This document shows positions 25,273-34,567 of a DNA stretch of 64,000 nucleotides, in pieces. Source of the stretch: SM23-73-3 sp964580215 (GTDB lineage Bacteria; Zixibacteria; MSB-5A5; SM1-73); NCBI GenBank assembly GCA_964580215.1, contig CAZOJT010000011.1:1-64000 (forward strand), read 5' to 3'. A program made the position numbers and the translations under genes. The first letter of the stretch is position 1. The number at the start of each line of letters is the position of its first letter. The notes beneath the pieces are model-generated. The model was given only the letters and a program-made list of their open reading frames with translations. It had not been told where the DNA came from and did not search any database.

Positions 25273-26262
25273 TCAAATATGAAACTCAACCACGTGCCCG
25301 TCTTTTAGGACGAAATCCTTCTGCACCTTCTGTCCGTCGAAAACTCCTTCGCCCCAAACCCGGGCAAATTTTAAGTTTCTGGCAAAGTCTTTGTGAATTT
25401 CCTTGGTCGCATCCAGTAGCGTGCTGCCCACCTTCAAAATAACCGGGTCTTCAAAATCTGCCCTTTTTCCTGGAGTTTTTGTGTAAACTCTCAATATCTT
25501 TAGGGAATCGAAAATGTATCGTTTAAGTTCCTCCAGATTTATCCCTTCTTTGGCAGAGAGGTGAAAGATGGGAAACCTTTGCCCGTATGACTCCTTCAAA
25601 ACGCTGAGATTGGTCTCGCAAAGTGGCATGTCACTTTTGTTGCCCAGGATGATGGTCTTCTTATGAGCGATCCCATCCAGAGGATTGGTTTCTCCTTCCT
25701 CAGGTTCCAAAAGTATCTTATATCCCTCCAGCTTTTTAAACACCGCCTGGGCTTCCTTAAGCATTGCCTCCGATCCCATATCCACCACCAGCGATACCAA
25801 ATCGGCGTTGCGGACAATTCCTGCCAGCCAGGGCTCCATAAATTCAGCGCCGATGGGAGGAGTGTCCACCAGTTGAACCTGAATGTTCTCAAAAGGCATC
25901 ATTCCACAAAGCGGCTTAGAGGTGCTGTATGGATAAGCGGCAACCTCCGGAGTGGCGTTGGTGAGGGATGCTAAAATCTGAGATTTTCCAGCATTGGCAG
26001 AACCTATCAACACCACCTGAGCCGCCCCCTCTTTTTCCACAAAAAATTGGTCTCCTCTTCGGGCCGCTTTCTTTTTCTGCTGGATTTCCTTTTTGAGCTT
26101 GGAGATTCTGGCTTTTAAATCCGCCTGAAGTTTGTCCGTGCCCTTGTGTTTGGGCATAATGGCAAACATCTCATGCAGGATTTTGAGCTTATCCTGTGGA
26201 TCTTTCGCCTGTCTATATCTTTTTTCAGCCTCGAAATATTGAGGGGGAAGATTCGCCGGCAC
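25273..26262 (-). CDS. DRG/Obg-like GTPase with TGS domain
   Basis: 329 residues from a GTG at 26262 (giving MPANLPPQYFEAEKRYRQAK, the usual opening of this family), with GAGGAA at good distance; a GTG at 26271 is possible. G1 is GSANAGKSQIL, G3 VDTPPIG, G4 NKSD, G5 SAKEG; a C-terminal TGS domain runs about 265-329 and ends DGHVVEFHI. The N-terminal helical lysine-rich region matches the archaeal and uncultured-bacterial DRG-like group. Probable ribosome- or RNA-associated GTPase. Stands alone between pth and the rubrerythrin-like gene. Confidence 0.85.
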   Translation of the reverse strand: MPANLPPQYFEAEKRYRQAKDPQDKLKILHEMFAIMPKHKGTDKLQADLKARISKLKKEIQQKKKAARRGDQFFVEKEGAAQVVLIGSANAGKSQILASLTNATPEVAAYPYSTSKPLCGMMPFENIQVQLVDTPPIGAEFMEPWLAGIVRNADLVSLVVDMGSEAMLKEAQAVFKKLEGYKILLEPEEGETNPLDGIAHKKTIILGNKSDMPLCETNLSVLKESYGQRFPIFHLSAKEGINLEELKRYIFDSLKILRVYTKTPGKRADFEDPVILKVGSTLLDATKEIHKDFARNLKFARVWGEGVFDGQKVQKDFVLKDGHVVEFHI

Positions 26263-26495
26263 GAAAACCACTTCCTCTTTATGGGGACCTACAGATGAAC
26301 TTACTTTATATTCTTATTCAGACTATTCGCTCCGGGAAGTTAAAAACATAAAATGAAAAATCCAAAGTTAGCCTTTTAGTTGAAATTATTGCTCAAATTT
26401 TTGGATTTTGAATTGCAGTTTTTACTTTTGCTTTTTTAATTTTGAATTTTGCGAAAACCTTGTCGGAATATGCCATAAACTATGGGAATCAATTG

Positions 26496-27011
26496 CTAAA
26501 ACGGATAGAACCTGGCTTCGGTCCAGTAATCCTCTTGCAGAAATTTCTGCTGATTCACCAGCGCTCTTAGATGTTCTCCCTCCCAACCAGCCAAATAGTT
26601 GAATAGCATCTTCACGTCTTTGTCTTCGGTTTCTTGGGCAGACTTTTTGTAAAACTCGATGGAGTCCTTCTCCAAGAGAATTCCGATGGAGAGGGCGGTC
26701 ATCTCAAAATGCGCCTGAGAAAGCCTCTGCTTAAATCCTTTGGAAAAAATGGGACTTTCCGAGGTGGTCCCAAGGATATGTTTCATATCCTTTACCTCGT
26801 CAAACTTAAACTCTCCCTTTTCCTTGATGCTCTGGTATAAACTTTTGAGTATTTCCATATGGTTGGTTTCATCTTTAGCTAAGGAGGCGAAGACCTCTTT
26901 TCCTTTAGCATCTTCGGTTTTCTCCTCAGCCAAACGATAGAATTGATACCCATCATTTTCCACCCGTATGGCGTTTTTCACCACTTTCAAGAGTTGTTCC
27001 TTTTTTTCCAT
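26496..27011 (-). CDS. Rubrerythrin/ferritin-like diiron protein
   Basis: 171 residues, all helical. Metal-ligand motifs are AIRVENDGYQFY (Glu ~18), KDETNHMEIL (ExxH), GILLEKDSIEFY and AGWEGEHLRAL (ExxH), the four-helix diiron pattern. There is no rubredoxin domain, so it belongs to the short erythrin-like group. The family handles peroxide or iron in anaerobes. A promoter lies 38 bases upstream; it is probably a single-gene transcript. Confidence 0.85.
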   Translation of the reverse strand: MEKKEQLLKVVKNAIRVENDGYQFYRLAEEKTEDAKGKEVFASLAKDETNHMEILKSLYQSIKEKGEFKFDEVKDMKHILGTTSESPIFSKGFKQRLSQAHFEMTALSIGILLEKDSIEFYKKSAQETEDKDVKMLFNYLAGWEGEHLRALVNQQKFLQEDYWTEARFYPF

Positions 27012-27048
27012 TACCGATCTCCTTTATTTATGTCATTCAAACACCTTT

Positions 27049-27076
27049 AATATAGACGGAATATTCAGGCTGTCAA
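27049..27076 (-). promoter_or_regulatory. Promoter of the rubrerythrin-like gene
   Basis: Minus strand: perfect TTGACA (27071-27076), 16-bp spacer, TATATT (27049-27054); predicted leader about 30 bases. Confidence 0.7.
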
Positions 27077-27106
27077 GTTTGATTCAAATATTAAGTAGAA
27101 AGGTAA

Positions 27107-27136
27107 ACCAGAATCTAACTTAAGTTAGGTTCTGGT
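27107..27136. repeat. 30-bp palindrome related to 12211-12240
   Basis: Arms ACCAGAA/TTCTGGT surround the shared core CTAACTTAAGTTAG; one base pair is mismatched. It lies in the 27012-27416 gap downstream of purM on the minus strand and may terminate it, though the T-tract after it (TTACCTTTCT) is weak. Compared with the copy at 12211 the outer arms differ on both sides in a compensating way. Confidence 0.6.
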
Positions 27137-27220
27137 CACACCAACCTTTCATTCAGTGGGGACACCGTATAGGAATTTCCTCACATAGCCGAGAGCTGAT
27201 CGACAAATAAATTCCGGCAC

Positions 27221-27262
27221 GTCAAGCCCCGCCAAAGCGAGATCTACGACTTTAGCTTGACC
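27221..27262. repeat. 42-bp dispersed repeat, copy 1
   Basis: Begins GTCAAGCCCCGCC and ends TTTAGCTTGACC, with inverted ends GTCAAGC/GCTTGAC. The reverse complement occurs at 53920-53961 with about two mismatches. The rest of the 27137-27416 gap holds GCCGTTGGCG-type words and no gene. Confidence 0.7.
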
Positions 27263-27416
27263 AAAGTTGTTGTGGGGATCCCGCCGTTGGCGAGATGGCT
27301 CTCCTTCTTAAAGTTACGACAGGGACAAGCATTGTCTCGACGTAAAACTGAAAACCGAAGACCAAGGGTCTGCCTAAGAGCAGACACTCCGGGCCACTTT
27401 TTCATCAGTAGCAACT

Positions 27417-28457
27417 TCAGAGTTCGAACAATTTCACTTCACCTTTTCCAGCGGTTATCTCACCAATCCGGTAAGCAGTTTCTCTTAGAGATGAAAGCTG
27501 TCGTAAAACTTTGTTCATCTCTTTCTTTGATACCACCAAAACCAAACCTATTCCCATATTGAATACTTTGAACATCTCCTCGTTTTCGATGTTTCCCATC
27601 TTCTGAATGAGCTTGAATATTGGCGGGACTTTCCATGAGTCGGTAAGAATTTTCGCATCACAGTTTTCAGGCAGGATGCGTTTCAGATTTCCTTTAATCC
27701 CCCCTCCGGTGATATGCGCAATCCCTTTGATCTTAAATTTTCCCAGAAGCGGGAAAATTGATGGTGCGTAGCACCGATGCACCTTCAAGAGTTTCTTTCC
27801 CACCGTGGTCCTCAATTCTTTCACGTAATCATTCACACCCAAACGGGCTTTTCTGAAGATCGCCTTTCGCGCCAGCGAATATCCATTGGTATGCAGACCA
27901 TTTGATTTTAAGCCGATGATCTGATCACCGGGAGTTATCGTCGACCCGTCGATGATTTTTTTTCTTTCCACCACCCCTAAGATAAATCCAGCTAAATCAT
28001 ATTCACCTTTTTTGTAAAACTCAGGTAGCTCCGCAGTCTCGCCACCGATAAGAGAACACCTCACTTTCTTGCATGCTCTGGACAAGCCTTTAATAATCTG
28101 TTCTATTACATCAGGGGAAAGTTTTCCAATTCCGATATAATCTAAAAAGAACAAGGGTTTCGCGCCATGCACTAATATATCGTTTACACAATGATTGACG
28201 ATATCCTCCCCTACCGTGTTGTGTTTTCTCATCATGAAAGCCACTTTCAATTTAGTCCCCACTGAATCCACGCTGGAAACCAAAACCGGAGATTTATACT
28301 CGCCTCTTCTGAAAGCAAAAAATCCACCAAAGCTTCCGATCTCTTTCAAAACATGAGGGGTAAAAGTTGATCTGGCTAAACTTTTGATTTTTACTGTCGC
28401 TCGATCGCCGGCAGAAATATCCACTCCGGAGTTTTTGTAAGTAAGTTTTTTCTTCAT
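27417..28457 (-). CDS. purM: Phosphoribosylformylglycinamidine cyclo-ligase
   Basis: 346 residues, normal AIRS length. Opens KLTYKNSGVDISAGD, then VSSVDSVGTKLKVAF, GEDIVNHCVNDILVHGAKPLFFLDYI, GGETAELPEFY and the C-terminal HITGGGIKGNLKRILP, the standard ATP-grasp-free AIR synthetase signature blocks. ATP-dependent ring closure of FGAM to AIR in purine synthesis. The ATG follows GAGGAAA. No other pur gene is in the window. Confidence 0.94.
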   Translation of the reverse strand: MKKKLTYKNSGVDISAGDRATVKIKSLARSTFTPHVLKEIGSFGGFFAFRRGEYKSPVLVSSVDSVGTKLKVAFMMRKHNTVGEDIVNHCVNDILVHGAKPLFFLDYIGIGKLSPDVIEQIIKGLSRACKKVRCSLIGGETAELPEFYKKGEYDLAGFILGVVERKKIIDGSTITPGDQIIGLKSNGLHTNGYSLARKAIFRKARLGVNDYVKELRTTVGKKLLKVHRCYAPSIFPLLGKFKIKGIAHITGGGIKGNLKRILPENCDAKILTDSWKVPPIFKLIQKMGNIENEEMFKVFNMGIGLVLVVSKKEMNKVLRQLSSLRETAYRIGEITAGKGEVKLFEL

Positions 28458-28557
28458 TTTTTCCTCGCTTATCAGCTCTCACTTCTCTGATTAAAAGTTT
28501 GATTGAAACAATTTTATAGCAAACGAATTAAATAAATTGACATGATCACTCTCCCCC

Positions 28558-28638
28558 TTACCCCCTCCCATCAAGGGAGGGGGTAAATTTATGACGGAGA
28601 CCCGTCTGGGAAGTCCCCTCTCCCCTTGTGGGAGAGGG
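28558..28638. repeat. CCCTC-rich double hairpin
   Basis: First stem TTACCCCCTCCC/GGGAGGGGGTAA (28558-28586), second stem CCCTCTCCC/GGGAGAGGG (28616-28638). Member of a hairpin family also at 34361-34536, 35624-35680, 37971-38021 and (decayed) 53570-53609. It fills the gap between purM and the HD gene; I see no gene there. Confidence 0.7.
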
Positions 28639-28780
28639 TTAGGGTGAGGGGTATATAAACTTATTTCTTGCGTTTGTATTAGTTGGATGATGAATCCGAA
28701 TCACAAACTTACCGTTAAATCATTTTCAGAACAGATCACATTCCTTCTCTAAATCAATACTTCAAATTCTTTCAATAACC

Positions 28781-29443
28781 TCACAAAAGCCTTTGGCCGT
28801 TTATCTCCAGTTGAAATTTAAGTCCCAGAAACTCTGCCGCCCTTCGACAGACCAGCATTCGAGACAAAAAGATCTCAAAATATTCCATCACCTGAGAGAT
28901 GGAAGTATCGATCTTAATCTCTAAGGTGATGATCTTTTTCTCTTCCTCCACCCGCAAGAAAGAGCTTTTAGCCGCGTAGTTCACCCGATCGTGGATGTCC
29001 TGTTTGATCATTTCCAGGGTGCGCACCCGGGAACTGTGCACATCCGACTTATCTGCCAAAATCACCGCCGCACAGATGTCAGACACCGGTTGACCATCTT
29101 TTTCATCATGATTTCCGATGGCGGCTATTACATCCATGACGTTCTCTGTGGGCATCTTCATCGCCGAAAGGATGGAGTGGGCTAAGATCGCTCCAGTTTG
29201 TGCATGATAATCCCGGTTGATCACATTTCCGATATCATGCAAATAGGCGGCAATAGAGGCTAAATGCGCCCGCTTTTCTGGATATTTTAACCTGTCCATG
29301 ATGTTATAAGCGATGTTTGCGGCTAAGCTGGCATGTCTTTCGCCATGCTCGGTATAACCGATCACCCCTAAGATTTCATCTGACTTCTTGATCAAAAGTT
29401 TTACCAGTTCGTTTTTTTTGACATCCTCAACCGTTATCATCAA
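28781..29443 (-). CDS. HD-domain phosphohydrolase, small type
   Basis: 220 residues. HD ligands: HGERHASLAANIAYNIM, IAAYLHDIGNVINRDYH and an AIGNHDEKDG block with a further His-Asp. Resembles the stand-alone HD hydrolases often annotated as metal-dependent phosphohydrolases; substrate unknown. The C-terminal third (about 165-220) has a small alpha-beta domain without a known name. It precedes no clear operon; priA lies upstream on the same strand, 86 bp away. Confidence 0.8.
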   Translation of the reverse strand: MMITVEDVKKNELVKLLIKKSDEILGVIGYTEHGERHASLAANIAYNIMDRLKYPEKRAHLASIAAYLHDIGNVINRDYHAQTGAILAHSILSAMKMPTENVMDVIAAIGNHDEKDGQPVSDICAAVILADKSDVHSSRVRTLEMIKQDIHDRVNYAAKSSFLRVEEEKKIITLEIKIDTSISQVMEYFEIFLSRMLVCRRAAEFLGLKFQLEINGQRLL

Positions 29444-29529
29444 TTTTCACCTCTTAAAGAGTTTCTCCAAATTAAAAGTGATCTCCTCGAACAAACTAAA
29501 AGAAAGGTGGATGCAAGTATGTTTTTGCC

Positions 29530-32013
29530 TCAAAGCATATCCATAGGATCCACATTAACAGTTATACGAACCTCTTTTTTCTTTTTTGCATTTTTCTCCT
29601 CCTCCAAAATCTTCCTGATCAAACTGCTTGCATTGGTAATGCTCCTTGTCTTTATCAACAACTGCCAGCGATATCGACTTTTTATTTTGGAGAGTGGCGC
29701 CGGAGCAGGACCTAAAATTCCCATGCCTTTTTGCTTTCCCGACTTAGCCCTTCGCTTCAGCATGGAAGAGAAACTTTGTGCGCGGGTGGTGACCCCCTTT
29801 AAACTTCTGCTGGAGAAAACCACTAAGATCAAATGATTGAAAGGAGGATAACCTAACTCTCTGCGTTGTTCTAACTCTCTTTTATAGAATTCTTCAAAAT
29901 CATGTGAAGCGGCAAGTTTAATGGTCCATTCTTGGGGATAATAAGTTTGAATTATCACCTCTCCTTCCCGTTTGCCCCTACCAGCTCTGCCTGCCACCTG
30001 AGCAAGCAATTGAAAGGTTCTCTCCTTTGAACGGAAATCGGGCAGATCCAAGCCCAGATCAGCGGAGATTACTCCCACCAGTGTCACATCGGGAAAATCC
30101 AAACCTTTGGTGATCATCTGAGTTCCCACAAGAATGCCAAACTTTTTTTTGCCAAAATCGGAAAGCAGCCTTTTGTGAGCCCCTTTCTTGAGAGTGGTAT
30201 CCAGATCCATTCGCTGCATCAGCGCTTTGGGGAAGTCTTTCTTGAGCTCTTCCTCAATCTTCTGAGTTCCTGCTCCCCTGTACATAAATCTGTGACCCTG
30301 ACAATTAGGACAAAGATCTGGTGCGCTACTATGATAACCACAGTAGTGGCATCTCAAAGAGAAGTCGGTTCGATGAAAGGTTAAAGTTATGTCACAGCGG
30401 GGACATTTTTCGATATGACCACAATCCTGACATTTGACGAACGTAGAAAATCCCCGTCGATTCAAAAACAAAAGCACCTGTTCTCCTTTTTCCATCCTGT
30501 CTTGCAAAAGAACCCTCAGACTGGAGGAGAGAAAATTTCGGTTTCCTTCTTTCCTTTCCCGGGTGAGATCAACGATCTTAACCTGAGGAAGTTTTTGTTC
30601 CTCCACTCTTTCCTTCAACTGGCACAGGGTATATTTTCCCTTCTGAGCATTATAATAAGATTCCAGACTGGGGGTGGCTGAGCCTAAAATAACCACAGCG
30701 TCGTTTAATTTAGCTCTCACAGTTGCGACATCTCTGGCATTGTATCTGGGGGCAGGATCATCTTGCTTATAGGAAGGATCGTGCTCCTCATCCACCACGA
30801 TGAGTCCCAGATTTTGGAAAGGTGAAAAAACAGCAGACCTGGCTCCCACCACGATGGGAAGCTCACCATTTCTCACCCTCCTCCAGGTGTCAAACCTCTC
30901 CCCTGCTGACAGCCGGGAGTGAAGACATCCTACCTTTTCCTTAAAGTTAGCCTTAAACCTGGATATAATCTGGGGGGTCAGTGATATCTCCGGTACCAGG
31001 ATCAAAGCCTGTTTTCCGTCTTTCAAGACTTCTCTTATAGCTTCTATGTAAATCTGGGTCTTGCCACTTCCGGTGATTCCGTGAATCAGAAAAGGGGAGT
31101 AAATACCTTTTCCCAAAGTTGCTTTTATTTTCTCCAGGATTTCTTTTTGTCCTTTATTCAAAGACGTCGGTTGTTTTTCTAAAAGATCCAGCCCCCAATC
31201 GCCTTCTCTTATTTTTTCCACTGAGATAAATTCAATCAAGCCTCTTTTTTCCAATCCCTTGAGAGAAGATGCACTGACTTTATGCTGGCTTGTAAGCTTT
31301 TTCCAGGACAGCTCTCCCTGGTTTTCTAAAAGCAAATTTAGACATTTTGCCTGTGCCACAGATTTCTTTTTTAAAGCCAAAATTGCTGATCTCAAAAGTT
31401 CCAAATTCTCAGAAGTACTATCAAAATTCTTCAGCCTCACTATCTTCTCATGTTGAATTCGCACACCCGGCCTTCCCAAGCGTTCGTCGATTTCAATCTC
31501 TCCCTTTTTATTAAGGTCATATAGTTCTGCATAGAGACCTTTTGCCTTGAGAGTTCTGGCAAGCCAGGAGAGCTTTCTCTCTTTGCCGTCAGCTAAAATC
31601 TCCAGAATTCTTTTCTGCCGTGCGGAAAGCCTCTTTGCCGATTCGGAGTAATCCTTTAACCTTTGACCTTTGACCTTTCTTTTCACCCACATCTCACTTT
31701 TTAGCATAAGTTCAGACGGAAGAGCCGTCCTCAAGGTTTCACCCCAGGAGCAAAGGTAATAGTCAGAGACCCATTTGGTGAGCTCAAGCATCTCTCCTGA
31801 GAAAAGAGGATAGGGATCCAGAAGGTCTATGATCTCTTTGACATTTGAAACGCTGGCAGTTGCGGTTAGCCCCACCACGAAACCGGTCACGATCCTCTTT
31901 CTGAGAGGAACTAACACCCTGAACCCCAGATCCATCTTTCCCTCAAGATGTGAGGGAATCCGGTATACAAACGGCTCTGATAGAGGGAGTGATAAAGCCA
32001 CCTGGGCGAACAT
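29530..32013 (-). CDS. priA: Primosomal protein N' (replication restart helicase)
   Basis: 827 residues, typical PriA length. Order: N-terminal DNA-binding domain, winged-helix region with lysine-rich linker, Walker A GITGSGKTQIYIEA (about 315), DEEH box VDEEHDPSYK, the zinc-binding insert with four CxxC pairs (CQDCGHIEKCPRC and CHYCGYHSSAPDLCPNC) and helicase motif AQVAGRAGRGKREGEVIIQT. Loads the replicative helicase at stalled forks. Promoter at 32060-32088. Confidence 0.95.
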   Translation of the reverse strand: MFAQVALSLPLSEPFVYRIPSHLEGKMDLGFRVLVPLRKRIVTGFVVGLTATASVSNVKEIIDLLDPYPLFSGEMLELTKWVSDYYLCSWGETLRTALPSELMLKSEMWVKRKVKGQRLKDYSESAKRLSARQKRILEILADGKERKLSWLARTLKAKGLYAELYDLNKKGEIEIDERLGRPGVRIQHEKIVRLKNFDSTSENLELLRSAILALKKKSVAQAKCLNLLLENQGELSWKKLTSQHKVSASSLKGLEKRGLIEFISVEKIREGDWGLDLLEKQPTSLNKGQKEILEKIKATLGKGIYSPFLIHGITGSGKTQIYIEAIREVLKDGKQALILVPEISLTPQIISRFKANFKEKVGCLHSRLSAGERFDTWRRVRNGELPIVVGARSAVFSPFQNLGLIVVDEEHDPSYKQDDPAPRYNARDVATVRAKLNDAVVILGSATPSLESYYNAQKGKYTLCQLKERVEEQKLPQVKIVDLTRERKEGNRNFLSSSLRVLLQDRMEKGEQVLLFLNRRGFSTFVKCQDCGHIEKCPRCDITLTFHRTDFSLRCHYCGYHSSAPDLCPNCQGHRFMYRGAGTQKIEEELKKDFPKALMQRMDLDTTLKKGAHKRLLSDFGKKKFGILVGTQMITKGLDFPDVTLVGVISADLGLDLPDFRSKERTFQLLAQVAGRAGRGKREGEVIIQTYYPQEWTIKLAASHDFEEFYKRELEQRRELGYPPFNHLILVVFSSRSLKGVTTRAQSFSSMLKRRAKSGKQKGMGILGPAPAPLSKIKSRYRWQLLIKTRSITNASSLIRKILEEEKNAKKKKEVRITVNVDPMDML

Positions 32014-32059
32014 ATGACCTTTCTATTTTGTTCAGTTTGACTTCTCCGACACTTTTTGC

Positions 32060-32088
32060 AATTTAAAGCCGATTTGAGGGGATGTCAA
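32060..32088 (-). promoter_or_regulatory. Promoter of priA
   Basis: Minus strand: perfect TTGACA (32083-32088), 17-bp spacer, TAAATT (32060-32065), about 45 bases before the priA ATG. Confidence 0.7.
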
Positions 32089-32233
32089 GTAAACAGAAAG
32101 ACATATCTGCAGATGACAAACACAAATCCCTTGTACATCACGGATGTCTCCTTTATGACGCAAATGTCATGGTAACAAGCCATGGCATCCGCTCCAAGGA
32201 AGAAAACCGTCTGTCAAAGACTAAACAAAGTTC

Positions 32234-32261
32234 TTGATTTCACATTTAATTTTACTAAATT
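32234..32261 (+). promoter_or_regulatory. Promoter of the 32303 gene
   Basis: Plus strand: TTGATT (32234-32239), 16-bp spacer, TAAATT (32256-32261), about 40 bases before the ATG. Confidence 0.55.
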
Positions 32262-32302
32262 TTGTATCGATGGAACTTAAAAGGTACAAACAGGAGAGTT
32301 AA

Positions 32303-32677
32303 ATGAAAATAGGTTTGAAGGAATTTGGTTTCACAGTTGCGGGTTTTATAATCGCTTTTCTTGTTCAGGAATACGCTATCCAAAGACATGAGCATATAAA
32401 GAGAGCCGAAAAAGAAGTTTTAAAACAAAAAATTGAAAGAGAGAATCAAGTTTTAATTAGAAGGCTTGAAGAGGATTTTGAAGCGTTTAAAGATAGTATT
32501 ACTCAAGTGTTGATAAAAAAGAAGGAGCAATTTGTAGCGGAACGAGGAGAACCACCAGATGGTTTAAAGCAAGCTATGGAAATGAGATTCAACGCAGAAA
32601 AAAATAGAGTATTAGCAAAAAAGAGAAGGGAGATAGACCGAGAAATTGAAGATTTGGAGATGCGACTTGACTTCTAG
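32303..32677 (+). CDS. Small membrane-anchored coiled-coil protein
   Basis: 124 residues. One N-terminal hydrophobic helix (about 8-22, FGFTVAGFIIAFLVQEYA) then a long charged helix predicted as coiled coil (about 30-124, rich in Glu, Lys and Arg). The ATG follows CAGGAGAG. It is one of the few plus-strand genes and has its own promoter. I do not recognise the family; the layout resembles small scaffold or spacer proteins of the membrane. Base use is more A/T-rich than its neighbours. Confidence 0.65.
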   Translation: MKIGLKEFGFTVAGFIIAFLVQEYAIQRHEHIKRAEKEVLKQKIERENQVLIRRLEEDFEAFKDSITQVLIKKKEQFVAERGEPPDGLKQAMEMRFNAEKNRVLAKKRREIDREIEDLEMRLDF

Positions 32678-32823
32678 TATTATAGCTACAAACCTTTTCA
32701 ATAAGAATATTTGTCAACTACCGAATATATACAAATAGTTTCCGCAATTTCTATTGTAATCTTGATTTTTTATTACCCGAAGGAAAACCGCGCCAGCAAA
32801 CAGGTGCACTCCGGTTTGCCAAG

Positions 32824-34350
32824 CTAATCAACCCACCGCTGTTCATTTTGTGGGGTGACGATTATAGCTGATTTTCCAGCGACGGGGCATTTGGTCTCGC
32901 AGATTCCGCAGCCAATACAGAGATCTTCTATCATATAAGGGCGTTTTACCATTCTTTCAGACCCATCAAAATGAATAACCTTTTCTTCTTTCAACTCAAT
33001 CGCCTTGGGGGAGGTGGGACAATGTTCCTGGCACACCAGGCAGTTCTCGTTTTTATAAAAGGGGATACAACGGTCTCTATCTATATAAGCCAGACCAATT
33101 ACCGTCTTCTTTTTTGTCTCCAGGTCCAGAATGTGGATTGCATCAGTTGGGCAAACTTCTGTGCACATGGTGCAGTTGAACTCACAATAACCATATCGAG
33201 CAACTCCAACGGGAGTCCACATCCCTTCCAGTCCCCCTTCTAAGAATGCCGGTTGCAAAAACCTTCCTGAGGTGGAGCATACCTTTATGCACTCATGACA
33301 GCGAATGCACCGATCCAGAAATTCACTCTCCTCCCTTGCTCCCGGAGGCCGGATCAGAAAGACTTTAGAATTTCTGCTTACGAAATTAGTCTTCAAGATT
33401 CCCACCGATACCAAACCAGCCATCACAGAACGAATCAATCTTCTCCTACCCAGATCAAATTTGTATGGCTCAATTTTGCCTTTGAAGTTAATTGAGGTGA
33501 CATGCGGTGGGCAATCTTTTACGCAGTCAAAACATTGGATACATTCCACATCATCGGTGAGCCTGAAATCCCTTTTTATGGCATCCATCTTACATATCTT
33601 CTGGCACACAGCGCAGTCCGTGCAATCAAAGCTAACCCTTCTTCTCCAAATCTGGAACTTAGAGAAGAGAGCAAGAAGAGCCCCCAGAGGACAAAGGTAT
33701 CTACACCAGAATCTGCGGGATATAAATTCGGCAATCAAAATCGCCAGGAAGATCAAAAGTACCCACCCGGACATGCGGAAGAAAGTAAGTTGGTCGGGAA
33801 GAAGGGTGGATGAGAAAAAGTTGTGCATTCTGCTCAGTCCATCCTGAAAGGAACTAACCTGAAAAGCCAGACCGAATATTCTATTTGATATCAATGTGAT
33901 AATCGGCCAGATAGAAAGAGTTATAGATCGGGCAAACAAAGCGATGGGATCGAAAAACCAGAAAAGCTGAGAGGAGAAGACGGCACCAATTAGAAGAAAA
34001 ATCAGGATCATGTATTTTATGTATTTGAGTTTGGGGTAACTTTTTCCCGCTTTGTTTTTGAAAACGTAGCTGGTTACATCCAGAGTTGTTCCCAAAGGAC
34101 AAACCCAACCGCAAAAAAATCTTCCCAGAGGTATGGTAAGAGCCAACACAAAGATTGCCCAGATGAATGTATTTATGAAAGCACGGGCGGAAACCATGGC
34201 GGAAAGACCGATCAACGGATCCATCCGCAAAAAAAGGTCAACCGGGATTTTGATCTTCAATGGATAGCTGGCTACAAGAAAGAGAAAGAAAAAGAAAAGA
34301 AGAAAGAGAATTTGGGAGATTCGTCTAAGAGTTTTCAATGTGTGCCCCAT
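32824..34350 (-). CDS. NapH-like membrane polyferredoxin
   Basis: 508 residues. The N-terminal half has about five helices with the NapH/MauN-type cytoplasmic motif CGWVCPLGTTLD and a second CRYLCPLGALLALFSK. Then come several ferredoxin-like cysteine clusters: CTDCAVCQKIC, CIQCFDCVKDCP, CIRCHECIKVC, CTMCTEVCP, CLVCQEHCP and CIGCGICETKCP. This is a fusion of a NapH-type quinol-side membrane protein with a NapG-like polyferredoxin. It could pass electrons from the membrane to a periplasmic or cytoplasmic partner. Lies beside the Tat-exported DUF362 protein, a pairing I have seen in anaerobe genomes. Start ATG at 34350. Confidence 0.82.
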   Translation of the reverse strand: MGHTLKTLRRISQILFLLFFFFLFLVASYPLKIKIPVDLFLRMDPLIGLSAMVSARAFINTFIWAIFVLALTIPLGRFFCGWVCPLGTTLDVTSYVFKNKAGKSYPKLKYIKYMILIFLLIGAVFSSQLFWFFDPIALFARSITLSIWPIITLISNRIFGLAFQVSSFQDGLSRMHNFFSSTLLPDQLTFFRMSGWVLLIFLAILIAEFISRRFWCRYLCPLGALLALFSKFQIWRRRVSFDCTDCAVCQKICKMDAIKRDFRLTDDVECIQCFDCVKDCPPHVTSINFKGKIEPYKFDLGRRRLIRSVMAGLVSVGILKTNFVSRNSKVFLIRPPGAREESEFLDRCIRCHECIKVCSTSGRFLQPAFLEGGLEGMWTPVGVARYGYCEFNCTMCTEVCPTDAIHILDLETKKKTVIGLAYIDRDRCIPFYKNENCLVCQEHCPTSPKAIELKEEKVIHFDGSERMVKRPYMIEDLCIGCGICETKCPVAGKSAIIVTPQNEQRWVD

Positions 34351-34360
34351 AAGTAACCTT

Positions 34361-34536
34361 TCCCCCTTCAGTCCCCCTCTCCACTTTGAGGCTGTGTCGT
34401 AATGTCATTCTGAGGCGTCAGCCGAAGAATCTCGATTTTGTAACTTATTGGAATTATTAGATTCTTCGCTTCGCTCAGAATGACAACTGTACGCTTTTAA
34501 AGGTTACGACACACCCTCCTTTGGCGGGGGGACTCG
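34361..34536. repeat. CCCTC hairpin copy split by an inserted element
   Basis: The outer halves (CCCCCTTCAGTCCCCCTCTCC at 34363 on; GGGGGGACTCGGGGAGTGAG to about 34545) are parts of one hairpin of the 28558/35624 family; the 121-bp element at 34393-34513 sits between them. Confidence 0.55.
34393..34513. mobile_element. MITE-like element with 10-bp terminal inverted repeats
   Basis: Terminal repeats TGTGTCGTAA (34393-34402) and TTACGACACA (34504-34513) are perfect. Inside, a second inverted pair CATTCTGAG.../CTCAGAATG and AAGAATCT/AGATTCTT gives a nested palindrome. No ORF. The internal words GTCATTCTGAG and AGAATCTAAAAGC also occur in the 44.5 and 46.5 kb repeats. A non-autonomous transposon is the simplest reading. 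Confidence 0.65.
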
Positions 34537-34567
34537 GGGAGTGAGATCTTTCAAGAAATTCAGAAAA

